Positions 9,063-19,256 are shown, counted from the stretch's first letter. The stretch is DNA of 64,000 nt from Candidatus Freyarchaeota archaeon (GCA_030587365.1 JAUQZE010000018.1:124001-188000), one strand, 5' to 3'. Numbers and translations are program-made. The notes: generated by a model not told the origin, from the letters alone.

Positions 9063-10301
9063 TTGCCCGCTATAGAAAAGATTTCTGCGCGTAAGATTCT
9101 TGATTCTCGAGGTAAATACACGATAGAAGTAGTAATTCACAGTAAAAGTTTTAAGACAGCTGCCTGCGCTCCATCAGGAGCTAGTGTTGGAAAATTCGAA
9201 GCTCAAGCCTTTCCTGAAGGAGGAGTAGAAAGTTCAATACAACTTTTACAAAATGAGCTATCCCCTAAATTAAAAGGAATGAACACAGAGGATCAAACAG
9301 AAATTGACAAAATTATATGGAAATTTGATGGCACAAAAAATCTTAGTAAAATCGGTGGAAACGCAGCAATAGCCACTTCTACCGCTGTAGCCAAAGCCGA
9401 GTCAAAAAGCAAAAATCTAATGCTATGCCAATATTTAGGCAGTAACCTGAGACTTCCCTTTCCTCTGAGTAATGTTATCGGAGGCGGAGTTCACACAAAA
9501 GGGGATTCTATAGAATTTCAAGAATTCTTGGTTCTTCCGTTAGGCGCCAAAACATTCGAAGAAGCAGCGAAAACAAATATAATGGTTCACCGAGCAGTAG
9601 CAGAAATAATAATGAAAACACATCCAAACTATGTACTTGGAAGAAATGATGAAGGAGCATGGGCAGCCCCACTAACAATAAATGAAGCCTTAGAAACACT
9701 AACCAAAGCAATAGAAAAAGTGGAAGAAGAAACCGGAGTAAGAGCAAAAATAGGTATAGATGCTGCGGCATCAGAATTATGGAATGGTAGAAAAGAAGAA
9801 TATGTTTACAAAAAAGAAAACAAAAGATTAACCTCTGAACAACAACTGGAGTACGTGCTAGACCTCATACACAATTATGAAATCGCATACTTTGAGGATC
9901 CATTTCAAGAAGAGGATTTTGAGTATTTCGCGAAACTAACCGCAAATACGAAAAATAGAAGTATAATAACTGGAGATGATCTCATAGTAACCCATAAAAA
10001 ACGTCTCCAAACAGCAATTGAAAAAAACGCAATAACGGGTTCCATAATAAAACCTAATCAAGTAGGTACCCTAACAGACACCAAATCCACTGTGGAGCTA
10101 TGCCATAAAAGCAAAGTAATCCCTGCGGCGTCACACAGATCGGGAGAGACCGCAGATCCAGCGTTAGCTCATATCGCCGTTGGGCTAAACTGTCCAATAA
10201 TTAAAATAGGGATTATGGGAGGAGAACGCATGGCCAAGATTAATGAGCTTATCAGAATAGAGGATACACTTAAGATATCTATGTCTAAACCGCCAATTTG
10301 A
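9063..10301 (+). CDS. eno: Enolase
   Basis: Interconverts 2-phosphoglycerate and phosphoenolpyruvate in glycolysis and gluconeogenesis. The start is TTG at 9063 with the strong ribosome site GGAGAGGTGA six bases upstream. Seen in order: substrate loop SGASVGKFEA, acidic metal ligands in AYFEDPFQEEDF and TGDDL, catalytic Lys in IIKPNQVGT, and ASHRSGET. The loop has Val-Gly-Lys where many enolases have Thr-Gly. At 412 residues it is slightly short but complete. The neighbouring PEP synthase consumes or makes the same metabolite, so the two form a gluconeogenic pair. Confidence 0.9.
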   Translation: MPAIEKISARKILDSRGKYTIEVVIHSKSFKTAACAPSGASVGKFEAQAFPEGGVESSIQLLQNELSPKLKGMNTEDQTEIDKIIWKFDGTKNLSKIGGNAAIATSTAVAKAESKSKNLMLCQYLGSNLRLPFPLSNVIGGGVHTKGDSIEFQEFLVLPLGAKTFEEAAKTNIMVHRAVAEIIMKTHPNYVLGRNDEGAWAAPLTINEALETLTKAIEKVEEETGVRAKIGIDAAASELWNGRKEEYVYKKENKRLTSEQQLEYVLDLIHNYEIAYFEDPFQEEDFEYFAKLTANTKNRSIITGDDLIVTHKKRLQTAIEKNAITGSIIKPNQVGTLTDTKSTVELCHKSKVIPAASHRSGETADPALAHIAVGLNCPIIKIGIMGGERMAKINELIRIEDTLKISMSKPPI

Positions 10302-10349
10302 AAAATTTTAAAACTTAAAGCGGTAAAAAATATCCCTAATGTTGAGGAA

Positions 10350-10790
10350 GTGAAGTTAATAGATGCTGAACACATAATTGAGTACATTGTGAGTAATTAC
10401 AGGAACTCTAGAAAAATTGTTGAGGTAGGAGTGGGAAGGTCCCCCGAAATAGCTATTGGACTTGAGAAGAAATTACCAGAAGCAGAAATTATAGTTACAG
10501 ATGTAAACCCTCATATTTTAGAGCAAATATCAAATTGCCATCGTATTAAAACCGCTGTCGATGACATAATTTCACCTAATATGAAGATATACAAGAATAG
10601 CGGTCTCATCTATTCTATTCGCCCACCCCCTGAATTACAATATTATCTTTTGAGAATTGCAAATATCGTAAAAGCAGACCTAATACTCAGATTACTAACA
10701 AATGAGCCCCTTTGTATTTATCACCCAAAACACAAAATCATAAATTATAAAAAAACGGTGCTACATCTTTTTAAGCTTAAAAACAAGTAA
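10350..10790 (+). CDS. UPF0146 family protein
   Basis: A 146-residue protein with VGVGRSPEIAIGLEK, IIVTDVNP and GLIYSIRPPPELQYYLLRIA, the signature pattern of archaeal UPF0146 proteins. The fold looks like a reduced SAM-methyltransferase (a glycine-rich loop, then an acidic residue after strand 2). No catalytic role is established. It begins at a GTG, with GAGGAA just in front, shortly after the enolase stop, and may share its transcript. Confidence 0.75.
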   Translation: MKLIDAEHIIEYIVSNYRNSRKIVEVGVGRSPEIAIGLEKKLPEAEIIVTDVNPHILEQISNCHRIKTAVDDIISPNMKIYKNSGLIYSIRPPPELQYYLLRIANIVKADLILRLLTNEPLCIYHPKHKIINYKKTVLHLFKLKNK

Positions 10791-10955
10791 AAAAACTAGA
10801 TAAAAGTAAACATAATTTGATATTTTTATTATTCTGTTTTATAATAATATAGGTTATTAAGTAACTTGGAAAAACTTTTCCATATCGTAGCGTACAAAAC
10901 ATTAATAAAAAGGTGTATCAATTGACATAGTACACTTAAAGCTAAGGGTGTGAAT

Positions 10956-13394
10956 ATGAGCCGCAATGAAAATGACTTGATCCTATGGTTTGAAGAGGTA
11001 GGAAAGGAAGATGTGTCCAAGGTAGGAGGAAAAAACGCTAATTTGGGTGAACTAATAACAAAAGCCAAAGTCCCAGTTCCACCAGGTTTTTCAGTTACCA
11101 CCTATGCCTACAAAAAATTTCTAGAAGACACAAATATAAAAAATAAAATATTCAAAATACTTGAAAAAGCCGATACTAAAGACTTCCAACAACTTGAAGA
11201 GGCATCAAACAAAATTAGGCAACTTATTGAATCTACACCAATCCCTGAAGAGATTCAAAAAGCAATAATGAAAAGTTATGACGAGCTGGCTAAAAGAGTA
11301 AAAGAGAAAGAGCCGTTAGTGGCGGTCAGATCGAGCGCCTCCGCAGAGGATAAAGTAATGGGTTAAACCATTCTTCCCCTATTGCCAGGCGCTTCTTTTG
11401 CAGGACAGCAGGAGACCTTTCTAAACGTAAATAGAGAAGGGTTGCTGGAAGCCGTAAGAAAATGTTGGAGTAGCCTATTTACAAAAAGAGCCATAACTTA
11501 CAGACAAGAAAAGGGATTCAGACACCAAGACGTCCTCATCAGCGTAGCTGTTCAACTTATGGTTGAGGCAAAATCAGCAGGAGTTATGTTTACGCTTCAC
11601 CCAGCAACGGGGGATACTTCAAAAATAATGATTGAAGCTAATTGGGGGCTGGGAGAATCCGTCGTAAGCGGGGCAGTAACGCCAGACACATATGTAGTGA
11701 ACAAATCTAATCTAGAAATAATCGATAAGCATATTGCAACCAAAAAAGTCGAATACGCATTAAACCCTAATACTGGAAAAACAGAACATTTAGAAGTCCC
11801 TCCGGAAAGACAAAAAATTCCAGCCTTAACAGATGAAGAAATAAAAAGAATAGCGCAGTATGGCAAACAAATCGAAAAACATTATAAAACAGCCCAAGAT
11901 ATCGAATGGGCAGTAGATCAGAAGAGGGAAATATACTTACTTCAATCCAGACCAGAAACAGTACATGGTTCAAATTCCGAAAATACAGAAAAAATTACTC
12001 AAGCGCCCCAATCAGAAACTACTACGGAACGAGAGATAATACTTAAGGGACTAGGAGTATCCCCGGGAATAGCATTCGGCCCAGTGAAAGTGATTAAAGA
12101 CCTTGATCACCTGGGAGAAGTGAAGAAAGGAGACATCTTAGTAACTAGAATGACTACGCCCGATTGGGTTCCGGTAATGCAAAAAGCAGCTGCGATAGTA
12201 ACTGATGAGGGAGGATACACATGCCACGCAGCGATAGTGTCCCGAGAACTCGGAGTCCCCTGTGTGGTAGGGACAAAAAAGGCAACCAATGTTCTAGCAG
12301 GTGAGGGAAAAGTAACTGTTGATGGCGGTAAAGGACTGATATATCGAGGAATTCTCCAAGCCGAAAAGGAAGAAGCCGTAACCGCACTTGTGGGCCCAAC
12401 GACACTACCTACAGCCACAAAAATCTACGTAAACTTGTCGATGCCAGAAATAGCAGAAAGAGTTGCAAAACAGACGCAAGCAGATGGTGTTGGACTACTC
12501 AGAGCAGAACACTTAATGATAACCCTAGGAAAACACCCACGAAAACTCATTGAAGAAGGCGGGGAACAAGAAATGATAGACCAATTTGCAGACGGAGTAA
12601 GAAAAGTCGCTGATGCCTTCAGTCCAGGCCCAGTGGTATACAGATTTCTAGACTTTAAACCCGATGAATTCTTGGCTCTAGAAGGTGGAAGGAAATACGA
12701 AGAAGAAACGGGGCATGTAGGACCCAATCCTATGATAGGATACAGAGGGCAATTCCGATACATAAAAGAACCCGATGTCTTTCGACTTGAGTGTAGAGCA
12801 ATAAAAAAAGTTAGAGATGAATTCGGGCTGAAAAATCTCTGGGTAATGCTGCCCTTTGTGCAATCCGTAGAAGTTTTCAGGAAAACAAAACAGATCATGA
12901 AGGAAGAAGGGCTGGATCCAGAAGTAGACCCAGACTTCCAAATCTGGATTATGGTTGAGGTTCCAAGCAGTGTACTATTAATAGACAAATTCTGCCAAGA
13001 AGGAATCAATGGAGTCAGCTTTGGTACCAATGATTTAACAATGTTAATTCTGGGCGTAGATAGAAACGATGCTAGTGTTCAAGAGTTATATGATGAGCGT
13101 AATTTAGCGGTTCTACGCGCAATTGCATATACTATTAAGATATGTAAAAAATACGGAGTAACTACCTCTATCTGTGGACAGGCCCCCAGTGTTTATCCCG
13201 ATTATTTAGAGTTTCTAGTTCGATTGGGGGCTACCAGCATTAGTGTAAACCCAGACACCGTTCTATTCTCGCGTCACATGGTTGCCAAAATTGAGCGTAA
13301 GTTACTATTGGAGAATGTTACGGGGCCTTCGCGTATACGGGTGGGTAAGAGCTTTATGGATGAGGTAGAGTTCTGGAAGTTGCTTCAGGACTAA
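10956..13394 (+). CDS. ppsA: Phosphoenolpyruvate synthase, interrupted by a 30-nt BHB-type intron
   Basis: PEP synthase converts pyruvate plus ATP to PEP, AMP and phosphate. The N-terminal ATP-grasp domain begins VGGKNANLGEL. The phosphohistidine domain has YTCHAAIVSRELGVPCVVG with the catalytic His. The C-terminal PEP-binding barrel has SFGTNDLTMLILGVDRN and CGQAPS. The frame is broken by TAA at 11364-11366, yet both sides stay in the same frame. Removing 11352-11381 joins AED to LPGASFAGQQETF, the normal family sequence. The spliced product is about 802 residues, a usual length. The start is ATG 10956; GTG 10950 is possible. Without splicing only a useless 136-residue piece would form. Confidence 0.88.
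11352..11381 (+). other. Candidate mRNA intron (bulge-helix-bulge) in ppsA
   Basis: The 30 bases contain an in-frame TAA and fold as a BHB. The intron hairpin is AAG(U)AAUGG / CCAUUCUU with a GUUAAA loop. The 5' bulge is AUA, the central helix GAGG/CCCC (one A-C mismatch), and the 3' bulge UAU. The outer exon helix is GCA/UGC followed by AGCGCCU/AGGCGCU. The bulges are 3 nt each and four pairs apart, the geometry cut by archaeal tRNA-splicing endonuclease. Cutting after the second base of each bulge removes exactly these 30 bases and restores GAU-UUG-CCA (Asp-Leu-Pro). Splicing itself is inferred. Confidence 0.85.
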
Positions 13395-13568
13395 TTGGTA
13401 TATTCCTCACCACCCACATTTATTCCAATAAAATGTTTAAATGCGATAGCTACAATAACGCATCTTTTTCACAGGAATTAACCAATGAATTAATAAAAGG
13501 TAGAAATACGGAAAGCTTAATATGGGATTCTGAAGCTTAGTTTTGTGACTTACACAGAGGTGAACAAA

Positions 13569-14090
13569 ATGTCTAAGAGACCTGCAAAATGCTACACCGA
13601 AATTGATCGCCCACCTTATACCAGAAGGGAATACGTCCGTGGTGGTCCAGAACCGAAAATAAGGATCTATGATATGGGTAATCGTCAAGTAAAATTAAAT
13701 CTGAGAGGCGATCTTATTATTGAAGAAAGATGTCAGGTTAGCCACAAGGCACTTGAAGCTTTGCGTATCTCGGTTAACAGAAACCTTACAGATAAGATGG
13801 GAAAGGATGACTTCCACTTTGTCATACATGTAAAACCCTTTCACGTTATTAGAGAAAATAGGATGATGGCTTTTGCGGGTGCTGACCGTTTGCAGGATGG
13901 CATGCGTCGGGCGTTTGGTAAGCCAGTTGGCAGTGTTGCTCGTGTCCGTGAGGGCCAGGTCATTTGCAGTATTTGGGCGAATGATTCGCCGAGGAACAGG
14001 GAATTATTAAAGAAAATTCTTCATATAGGCGGCATGAAACTCCCTAGACCGTCTAGGGTTAAGCTTGTATCTGAAGAAAATAAGAGTTAG
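13569..14090 (+). CDS. rpl10e: Ribosomal protein L10e (uL16 family)
   Basis: Large-subunit protein near the peptidyl-transferase centre and tRNA sites. MSKRPAKCYTEIDRPPYTRREYVRGGPEPKI and HVKPFHVIRENRMMAFAGADRLQDGMRRAFGKP are characteristic of archaeal L10e. The start at ATG 13569 is set by GGTGA just upstream; the longer frame from 13545 reads through that ribosome site. The 173 residues are the normal length. It stands between ppsA and a convergent dcd gene. Confidence 0.94.
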   Translation: MSKRPAKCYTEIDRPPYTRREYVRGGPEPKIRIYDMGNRQVKLNLRGDLIIEERCQVSHKALEALRISVNRNLTDKMGKDDFHFVIHVKPFHVIRENRMMAFAGADRLQDGMRRAFGKPVGSVARVREGQVICSIWANDSPRNRELLKKILHIGGMKLPRPSRVKLVSEENKS

Positions 14091-14171
14091 TGATGTTCTT
14101 CTCCCATTAATTTTTGTCCAATCCCTTCCTAATTCTTTAACTATTTTTTACCACTTGTTTTTGTGTATTTT

Positions 14172-14777
14172 CTATCTCAGGAGTTTCCACTCCTTGTCCG
14201 CGTATATTTTGCTGAATTCAGGGCCCACAGCGCCTATGTATTTTGACTCAGGTTTGCTAATGTATCCAGTATCTTCTTGATCTAGGGTGTGAAGTACTAA
14301 TTGGGCTATTCTGGTTCCCGGATATAAGGCTAGATCAGCTTCCCCCAAGTTGACCAGCTCTAGTGTTAGCGACCCTGCGAAGCCCGGTCCCACCATCGTT
14401 GCTGTAGCTATTATTAGTCCAACACGCCCCCAAGAGGATCTCCCGATTACATATCCTAGAAGGTCGTTGGGCAATCTTATATATTCCAAGGTGCTCCCCA
14501 GCACGAATTGGCGGGGCTGGAGGATAAGTTTTCCTTTGTACCCGATGTAGATTTTATCTTGATATTGTTCTATTTGCGATTCAATATCTTCCTGCATCGG
14601 ATCCAAGAGGTGATATTTGGTTCTTTTTGTTATGATAAATTCCGTTCCCAATCTTAGGTCTATTGAACCGTGAGCGATTTGAGCTTCATGGCGGATTATT
14701 GGCGTAATAACTAACCTTTTCAGGGGATCTTCATGGAAAAGTCTTTCCATTATACTCTTTGTTGAAAGTACAGTCAT
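14172..14777 (-). CDS. dcd: dCTP deaminase
   Basis: Makes dUTP (or dUMP in the bifunctional form) from dCTP for thymidylate synthesis. The conserved core GRSSWGRVGLIIATATMVGPGFAGSLTLELVN is present, with the catalytic Glu in LTLELVN, and HGSIDLRLGTEF upstream. At 201 residues it is typical. It overlaps the end of the upstream unknown gene by four bases, so the two are probably co-translated. Whether it also hydrolyses the triphosphate cannot be decided by eye. Confidence 0.9.
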   Translation of the reverse strand: MTVLSTKSIMERLFHEDPLKRLVITPIIRHEAQIAHGSIDLRLGTEFIITKRTKYHLLDPMQEDIESQIEQYQDKIYIGYKGKLILQPRQFVLGSTLEYIRLPNDLLGYVIGRSSWGRVGLIIATATMVGPGFAGSLTLELVNLGEADLALYPGTRIAQLVLHTLDQEDTGYISKPESKYIGAVGPEFSKIYADKEWKLLR

Positions 14778-16558
14778 TTTGCTACATCTCCCATCTTTCT
14801 GTGTATTTCGCTTAGCTCTATTGACTTTTGTATTAGACGGTTTAGTTTAATATCTACTTGACTTTTTTCTTCAGGAGTTTTGGCATTAAGCATTTGATAT
14901 ACTTTATTTATTTGGGTTGATGTTAATAACCAGCCTGCGTTTAAAATGGAGATTATTCTTGCAGGGCGACTAGTTTTATTTCTAAAATCGAGAATCTCGT
15001 TTGGAGGTATGAGATATAAAATCAAAGAAACTAAAAAGGGGACTTCTTCTTCGAAGATTTGCAGAGTATACCGCTTTCCTGTGGTTAATTTTCTTATTTC
15101 CTCTTTAATTTTGGGAATTAGGTCCGATATTTCGTTCTTTGCGTAGCAGGTTTCATCTTCGATATATTTTTCTAATTTTTCAATTTCTTTACTTATTTGA
15201 ACGTTTTTTGTATAGTTCAATTGTTTAATTTCTTCCACCATAACTTTTAAACGGCTTTTTAGGGGCGTACTCAATTTGTAGGTGTTGGTATAAAAAATGT
15301 GTTTGAAAAAAGCGAATAGGTATGATGGCCCAAAAGTGTGGATTGCTAACAAGTCAGAGGAAATAGATGTAATCCAATTTCTAATTTTTCCTAGAGTTTG
15401 TTCAACGATTCTAACACTATCTAATTCATTTTCCGTAAAATCAGGAAAATTGATTGATTGAGGAAATTGGAGAAATTTGGAGAATTCTTCTGATTTCACT
15501 ATTTTTTGAAAAAGTCTATAGCATTCAATTATGTAATTACCAATTGGATTTGCTATGAGGCAGTGTAAAAGTACATTCTCTTTCTCGAATACCGGAAGAT
15601 TAAAAAGCAGGATACATTGAGGGCAATCCTCTTCCAATTTATTTATTTCTTCTTTATCTAGAGCATTTTTTAAAAGGTCTTTCAAGATAACTAAAAGATC
15701 CATGTATGAAAAACTGCTTTCACCTGAGACACTTACAATTAGAAGGACGTTTTTATGAAACGTGTTTATTACATTTTCCAGAGTGTAAAATGTGCCTAGA
15801 GGAAAGTTTCTTATGTTCGATGCTTCTATAAATTTAGTTATTTTGAGTATTATCTCGGTAATGTGGTTATATCTTTCTCCGGTAGTTTCAATTATCTGAG
15901 ATAATTGCTCTCGACCCTCGTGAGGCAATTTATCTGCACTTTCAAGTTCTTCTAACAGGGAAACCAACTTTGTATATAACATTGAAGAGGTTTTTAACAG
16001 TAGGTTTATAGCTTTTTCTTGTGCGTCTGTTGGAAACTCTTCTGATCGAAGCCGACTTAATAAACGGTTTTGTAACAAAATTTTTTCCATTTCAAATTCT
16101 ATGAGTTTTTTAGCGTTAACAAATTCTTTGCAAGATTCGAATTCTTCGAAAAATTTACTGCTTTCTTCTAAAGTTTTTTTGCTAGTTTTACTAAAAAAAT
16201 TTACTATATTACTTAAAGCTTCGTCATTAGTATTTTTTTCAACTATTAGTCTTTCTAATTTTTCTATCATAGTGGAGATTTGAACCATAAAATTCTCTCC
16301 ATCCACCCCGGAATAGGCAAACAACGCTAGACGGTAGATTATTAAATGTATGAATGTGTCTTCTTCAATTGTTTTAGGAGGGAAATTATTTCTAGCTCTC
16401 TTAACCATTTCAAGAAATGTTAGGGCTTCCTTCAAAACTTCTTCATTTATTGGCAATAATCCAGAGGCGAAACTAAGAATGGATTTTACAACTTTATCAG
16501 AAAGGAAACCAATCTCAAATAAAATTGATAATTCGCGTAACTCATTTTGGTCCATCAT
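14774..16558 (-). CDS. Large alpha-helical protein of unknown function
   Basis: A 594-residue protein I do not recognise. It is almost entirely predicted helix, rich in Leu, Glu, Lys and Ile, with long heptad-like stretches. There is no signal peptide, no Cys motif, no P-loop and no obvious membrane segment. It overlaps dcd by four bases, which suggests translational coupling and shared expression. A structural, scaffold or regulatory role is possible. Nothing in the sequence identifies a reaction. Confidence 0.75.
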   Translation of the reverse strand: MMDQNELRELSILFEIGFLSDKVVKSILSFASGLLPINEEVLKEALTFLEMVKRARNNFPPKTIEEDTFIHLIIYRLALFAYSGVDGENFMVQISTMIEKLERLIVEKNTNDEALSNIVNFFSKTSKKTLEESSKFFEEFESCKEFVNAKKLIEFEMEKILLQNRLLSRLRSEEFPTDAQEKAINLLLKTSSMLYTKLVSLLEELESADKLPHEGREQLSQIIETTGERYNHITEIILKITKFIEASNIRNFPLGTFYTLENVINTFHKNVLLIVSVSGESSFSYMDLLVILKDLLKNALDKEEINKLEEDCPQCILLFNLPVFEKENVLLHCLIANPIGNYIIECYRLFQKIVKSEEFSKFLQFPQSINFPDFTENELDSVRIVEQTLGKIRNWITSISSDLLAIHTFGPSYLFAFFKHIFYTNTYKLSTPLKSRLKVMVEEIKQLNYTKNVQISKEIEKLEKYIEDETCYAKNEISDLIPKIKEEIRKLTTGKRYTLQIFEEEVPFLVSLILYLIPPNEILDFRNKTSRPARIISILNAGWLLTSTQINKVYQMLNAKTPEEKSQVDIKLNRLIQKSIELSEIHRKMGDVAK

Positions 16559-16658
16559 TTTAAAGCACCATAATCTTCCAAGGTACTTCTACATAAGTAA
16601 AATGGAAATTCTTTAAATTAAATGGATTCACTTTTGACTTTGATTTATTAACCTATCT

Positions 16659-17378
16659 TTATGTACTTTTTGAAGATAAAAATGAATGTATTCTACGAAG
16701 AACGCCTATTAGGGTGTAAATTTCCCGTCCTGAAATAAACGCTCTTGAAATAACATTATGAAAAACTCTTTCCGCAATTCTATATTTAAAAGAAGAATAT
16801 TTTATGTCTTTCAGGATAAGAGAAAAGTACTCTAAAGCCTTTTCTTTTTCCAATTTTGAGGAGGATCTTGGGGCGCCCTTTTTCTTATACGCTTGGCGTT
16901 TATAAATTTCGTAAAATATAATTGCAGCAGCATGTGAAACATTCAGAGTAGAATAACTTGAAGCGGGAATTGTTACAATGATGTCCGCTTTCGCTAATTC
17001 TTCGTTGGTTAACCCCATACTTTCTCGTCCAAATAATAAAGCAACTTTTCCATTAACATTCGCCAGTCTTTCTACTAGTAAATCGGGAGTAATGGTAGTT
17101 CTAAGAACATTATAATTCATTCCAGTTTTTGCTGTTGTACCTACTATGAAATCCACATCCGAAATCGACTCTTCGAAGTTATTAACTATCTTCATATTTT
17201 TGAGAACATCTATGCCATGCATTGTACGTACTTCGGCTTCAAGCATATCCTCAAATTTGGGATTAACAAGTACAAGTTCTTCTAAAGCAAAATTTTTCAT
17301 GACACGTGCAATTGCACCAACATTTCCTGCGTTTTCCGGTTCTAAAACAATCACTTTGGTTTTTAGCAATATAACCAT
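16659..17378 (-). CDS. SpoU/TrmH-superfamily RNA 2'-O-methyltransferase (TrmJ-like)
   Basis: A knotted SPOUT methyltransferase. The three family motifs are present: PENAGNVGAIARVMKNF (about 13-29), ALLFGRESMGLTNEEL (about 112-127) and VTIPASSYSTLNVSHAAAIIFYE (about 133-155). Archaeal TrmJ methylates the 2'-OH of a nucleotide in the anticodon loop (position 32), so a tRNA target is likely. The C-terminal extension is helical. It sits just upstream of a DRG-type GTPase gene on the same strand, six bases after its stop. Confidence 0.85.
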   Translation of the reverse strand: MVILLKTKVIVLEPENAGNVGAIARVMKNFALEELVLVNPKFEDMLEAEVRTMHGIDVLKNMKIVNNFEESISDVDFIVGTTAKTGMNYNVLRTTITPDLLVERLANVNGKVALLFGRESMGLTNEELAKADIIVTIPASSYSTLNVSHAAAIIFYEIYKRQAYKKKGAPRSSSKLEKEKALEYFSLILKDIKYSSFKYRIAERVFHNVISRAFISGREIYTLIGVLRRIHSFLSSKST

Positions 17379-17383
17379 CTACT

Positions 17384-18544
17384 TCAATTGAGATAAAACT
17401 GAACAACATCATTATCGTTAAGTACATGGTCTAATCCTACTCTTTCACCCTCATACTTCGCAGATTTCCCATAGATACGAGCGTACTTAAAATTTTTAAT
17501 GAAACGCGTATGAAGCTTTTTAGCTACATCCTCGACACTGGCTCCCTTTTCAATAATTAGTGGTTTATCAGAAATAACATTTCCAGGCTCCCGAGTGTAA
17601 ATTCGAATAACATCGAGTGATTTAAATATTCCCTCTTTAAACTCCTCAACTCCCTTTTCCTTAAAAACAGATATCGGATAAATATCAAACCTTTGAACAT
17701 AAGTATTCAAAAGCTTTTGATAATTCTCCGAAGACCCAGCCAAATCTCCCTTGGTGGCAACTATTACGGCTTTCTTGTATAATACACCAGTATCCATAGC
17801 TAATTCGATATCATCTAAGGAAACTTTACCCCAAATACGAACCAGTACGTTAACCATGCGTTTCCTATTCAAAAAATTTGTAATTTCTTCCGGAGATCCA
17901 TCAAAAAATTGAGCCCCCCTTAATTGGATTCCGCCACTACCCGTCCTCTTTACTTCAACGGGGGGATGATTTAAATTAAGTAGTATTCCAGCAGACCCCA
18001 ACTCATCCAATAAAATATTAACCTGCTCCAAAACGTCCTGAGATAAGTCAATGACCAAAACAATAGAATCAGCATTTCTAATAGTGGACAGTATTTGAGG
18101 ACCGTTTTCACTGTCGCTAAAACCTTCAAAAAGTGCGGGGATTTCAACTATCTGTATGGGGACTGAATTAAAATCTAAAATTCCAACTTCAGGGCGAGTT
18201 GTCTTGAAGGGATAATCATCAACTCTAGCTTTCGCTCCAGTAAGATGGTTCAAAATTGCGCTCTTCCCAGTGTTTGTTAAACCAACTAAAATTACCTGCC
18301 CCGCTCCCTGTTTCTTGATGCTAAAAACAGAAGACGCACTGGATTTCCTTAATTTTTCCTTTTCAAGTTCAGCTTTCAGTTTCGTCAATCTCTTTTTGAG
18401 CTGATTTTCAAATTTCTCTGTTCCTTTATGCTTGTTCATACGCTGCAATAACTCTTGTATAGCAGCGACTTTCTCTTCCTTTGTTTCTGCTTCTTCCAAT
18501 TTTCTCAGGGCTACTTGAGCCTCAGGATTCAAATTTATTGGCAA
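17384..18544 (-). CDS. OBG/DRG-family GTPase with TGS domain
   Basis: A translation-associated GTPase of the DRG/Rbg type. The N-terminal coiled region (about 1-70) precedes the G domain with G1 GLTNTGKS, switch region TTRPEVGIL, the G3 variant EIPALFEG and G4 TKGDLAG. A TGS domain fills the last 65 residues (VISDKPLIIEKGASVEDVA...VVQFYLN). DRG proteins bind ribosomes and help with stalled elongation. The 386-residue length is usual. Confidence 0.9.
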   Translation of the reverse strand: MPINLNPEAQVALRKLEEAETKEEKVAAIQELLQRMNKHKGTEKFENQLKKRLTKLKAELEKEKLRKSSASSVFSIKKQGAGQVILVGLTNTGKSAILNHLTGAKARVDDYPFKTTRPEVGILDFNSVPIQIVEIPALFEGFSDSENGPQILSTIRNADSIVLVIDLSQDVLEQVNILLDELGSAGILLNLNHPPVEVKRTGSGGIQLRGAQFFDGSPEEITNFLNRKRMVNVLVRIWGKVSLDDIELAMDTGVLYKKAVIVATKGDLAGSSENYQKLLNTYVQRFDIYPISVFKEKGVEEFKEGIFKSLDVIRIYTREPGNVISDKPLIIEKGASVEDVAKKLHTRFIKNFKYARIYGKSAKYEGERVGLDHVLNDNDVVQFYLN

Positions 18545-18641
18545 CCCAGTCCCTCCAAGGATAAAATTATTTTCCTACCGGAGGAGTCTTAATCATTATT
18601 AAATAAAAAAATGTTACATTTTTAAACATGTCTAACAAAAT

Positions 18642-19256
18642 TCAAATAACTTGTACTCGTTTGAGATTAACTAAAACTAGTTTCTCAAAGAAAAATTTCT
18701 TTTCCAAATTTTTTTTAACTTGAAAGCCTTTCTTTTCAAGGTAAGATAGAGTGTTTTCTATTCCAGATAATGAGGACAAAACCAGCTGTACACGCCCTTC
18801 TCTCTCTAAAAAATCATCGAATTTTGCAAGAAATTCGTCAATTATTTCTCTCCCGTTTTCGCCTCCATTCCATGCCTTTTCAAGTATTCCTATATTCGTC
18901 TCAGCTTGTGGAATCGGTAAATAAGGTGGATTAAAAAGTATCAAACTGAACTGCTCATTAGGTTTTAAAGCGTTCCATAAATCTCCTAGACGTATTTCAA
19001 TGCGTCCTTCCATATTATTTAAAATCACGTTTATTCTCGCATTCATAACAGCCCTTTCAGAAATATCAACACCCACCACTTTTTCAGCTGTGTTTCCCGC
19101 AATAATAGCCAAAATACCACAGCCGGTACCCATGTCAAGAACATGGTCATTTTCGGATACGTCTAAGTTCTCCGCTAATAAGAAGGTATCATCTGAGGGG
19201 TCGTAAACATCTTTAAAGACCAGAAATTTAAAGCCTTGATATTTGAAGCTTTTCAT
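18642..19256 (-). CDS. HemK/PrmC-family N5-glutamine methyltransferase (archaeal Mtq2-like)
   Basis: A SAM methyltransferase of 204 residues with VLDMGTGCGILAIIAG (motif I) and the catalytic NPPYLP in LILFNPPYLPIPQ. The close relatives Mtq2/HemK2 methylate the Gln of the GGQ motif in release factor 1. The gene ends just before the next gene downstream and begins three bases after the ksgA stop, forming a tight operon with ksgA and the DUF655 gene. The substrate is inferred from the family. Confidence 0.85.
   Translation of the reverse strand: MKSFKYQGFKFLVFKDVYDPSDDTFLLAENLDVSENDHVLDMGTGCGILAIIAGNTAEKVVGVDISERAVMNARINVILNNMEGRIEIRLGDLWNALKPNEQFSLILFNPPYLPIPQAETNIGILEKAWNGGENGREIIDEFLAKFDDFLEREGRVQLVLSSLSGIENTLSYLEKKGFQVKKNLEKKFFFEKLVLVNLKRVQVI

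Noticed and set aside
11340..11390. ppsA as a plain pseudogene, or stop-codon recoding
   Set aside because: The stop is TAA, not TGA or TAG, so selenocysteine or pyrrolysine is not an option. A random insertion would not be expected to be 30 nt, in frame, and bounded by a BHB that restores the motif exactly.
12425..13030. 201-aa reverse-strand ORF within ppsA
   Set aside because: It is a shadow of the conserved PEP synthase frame on the opposite strand.
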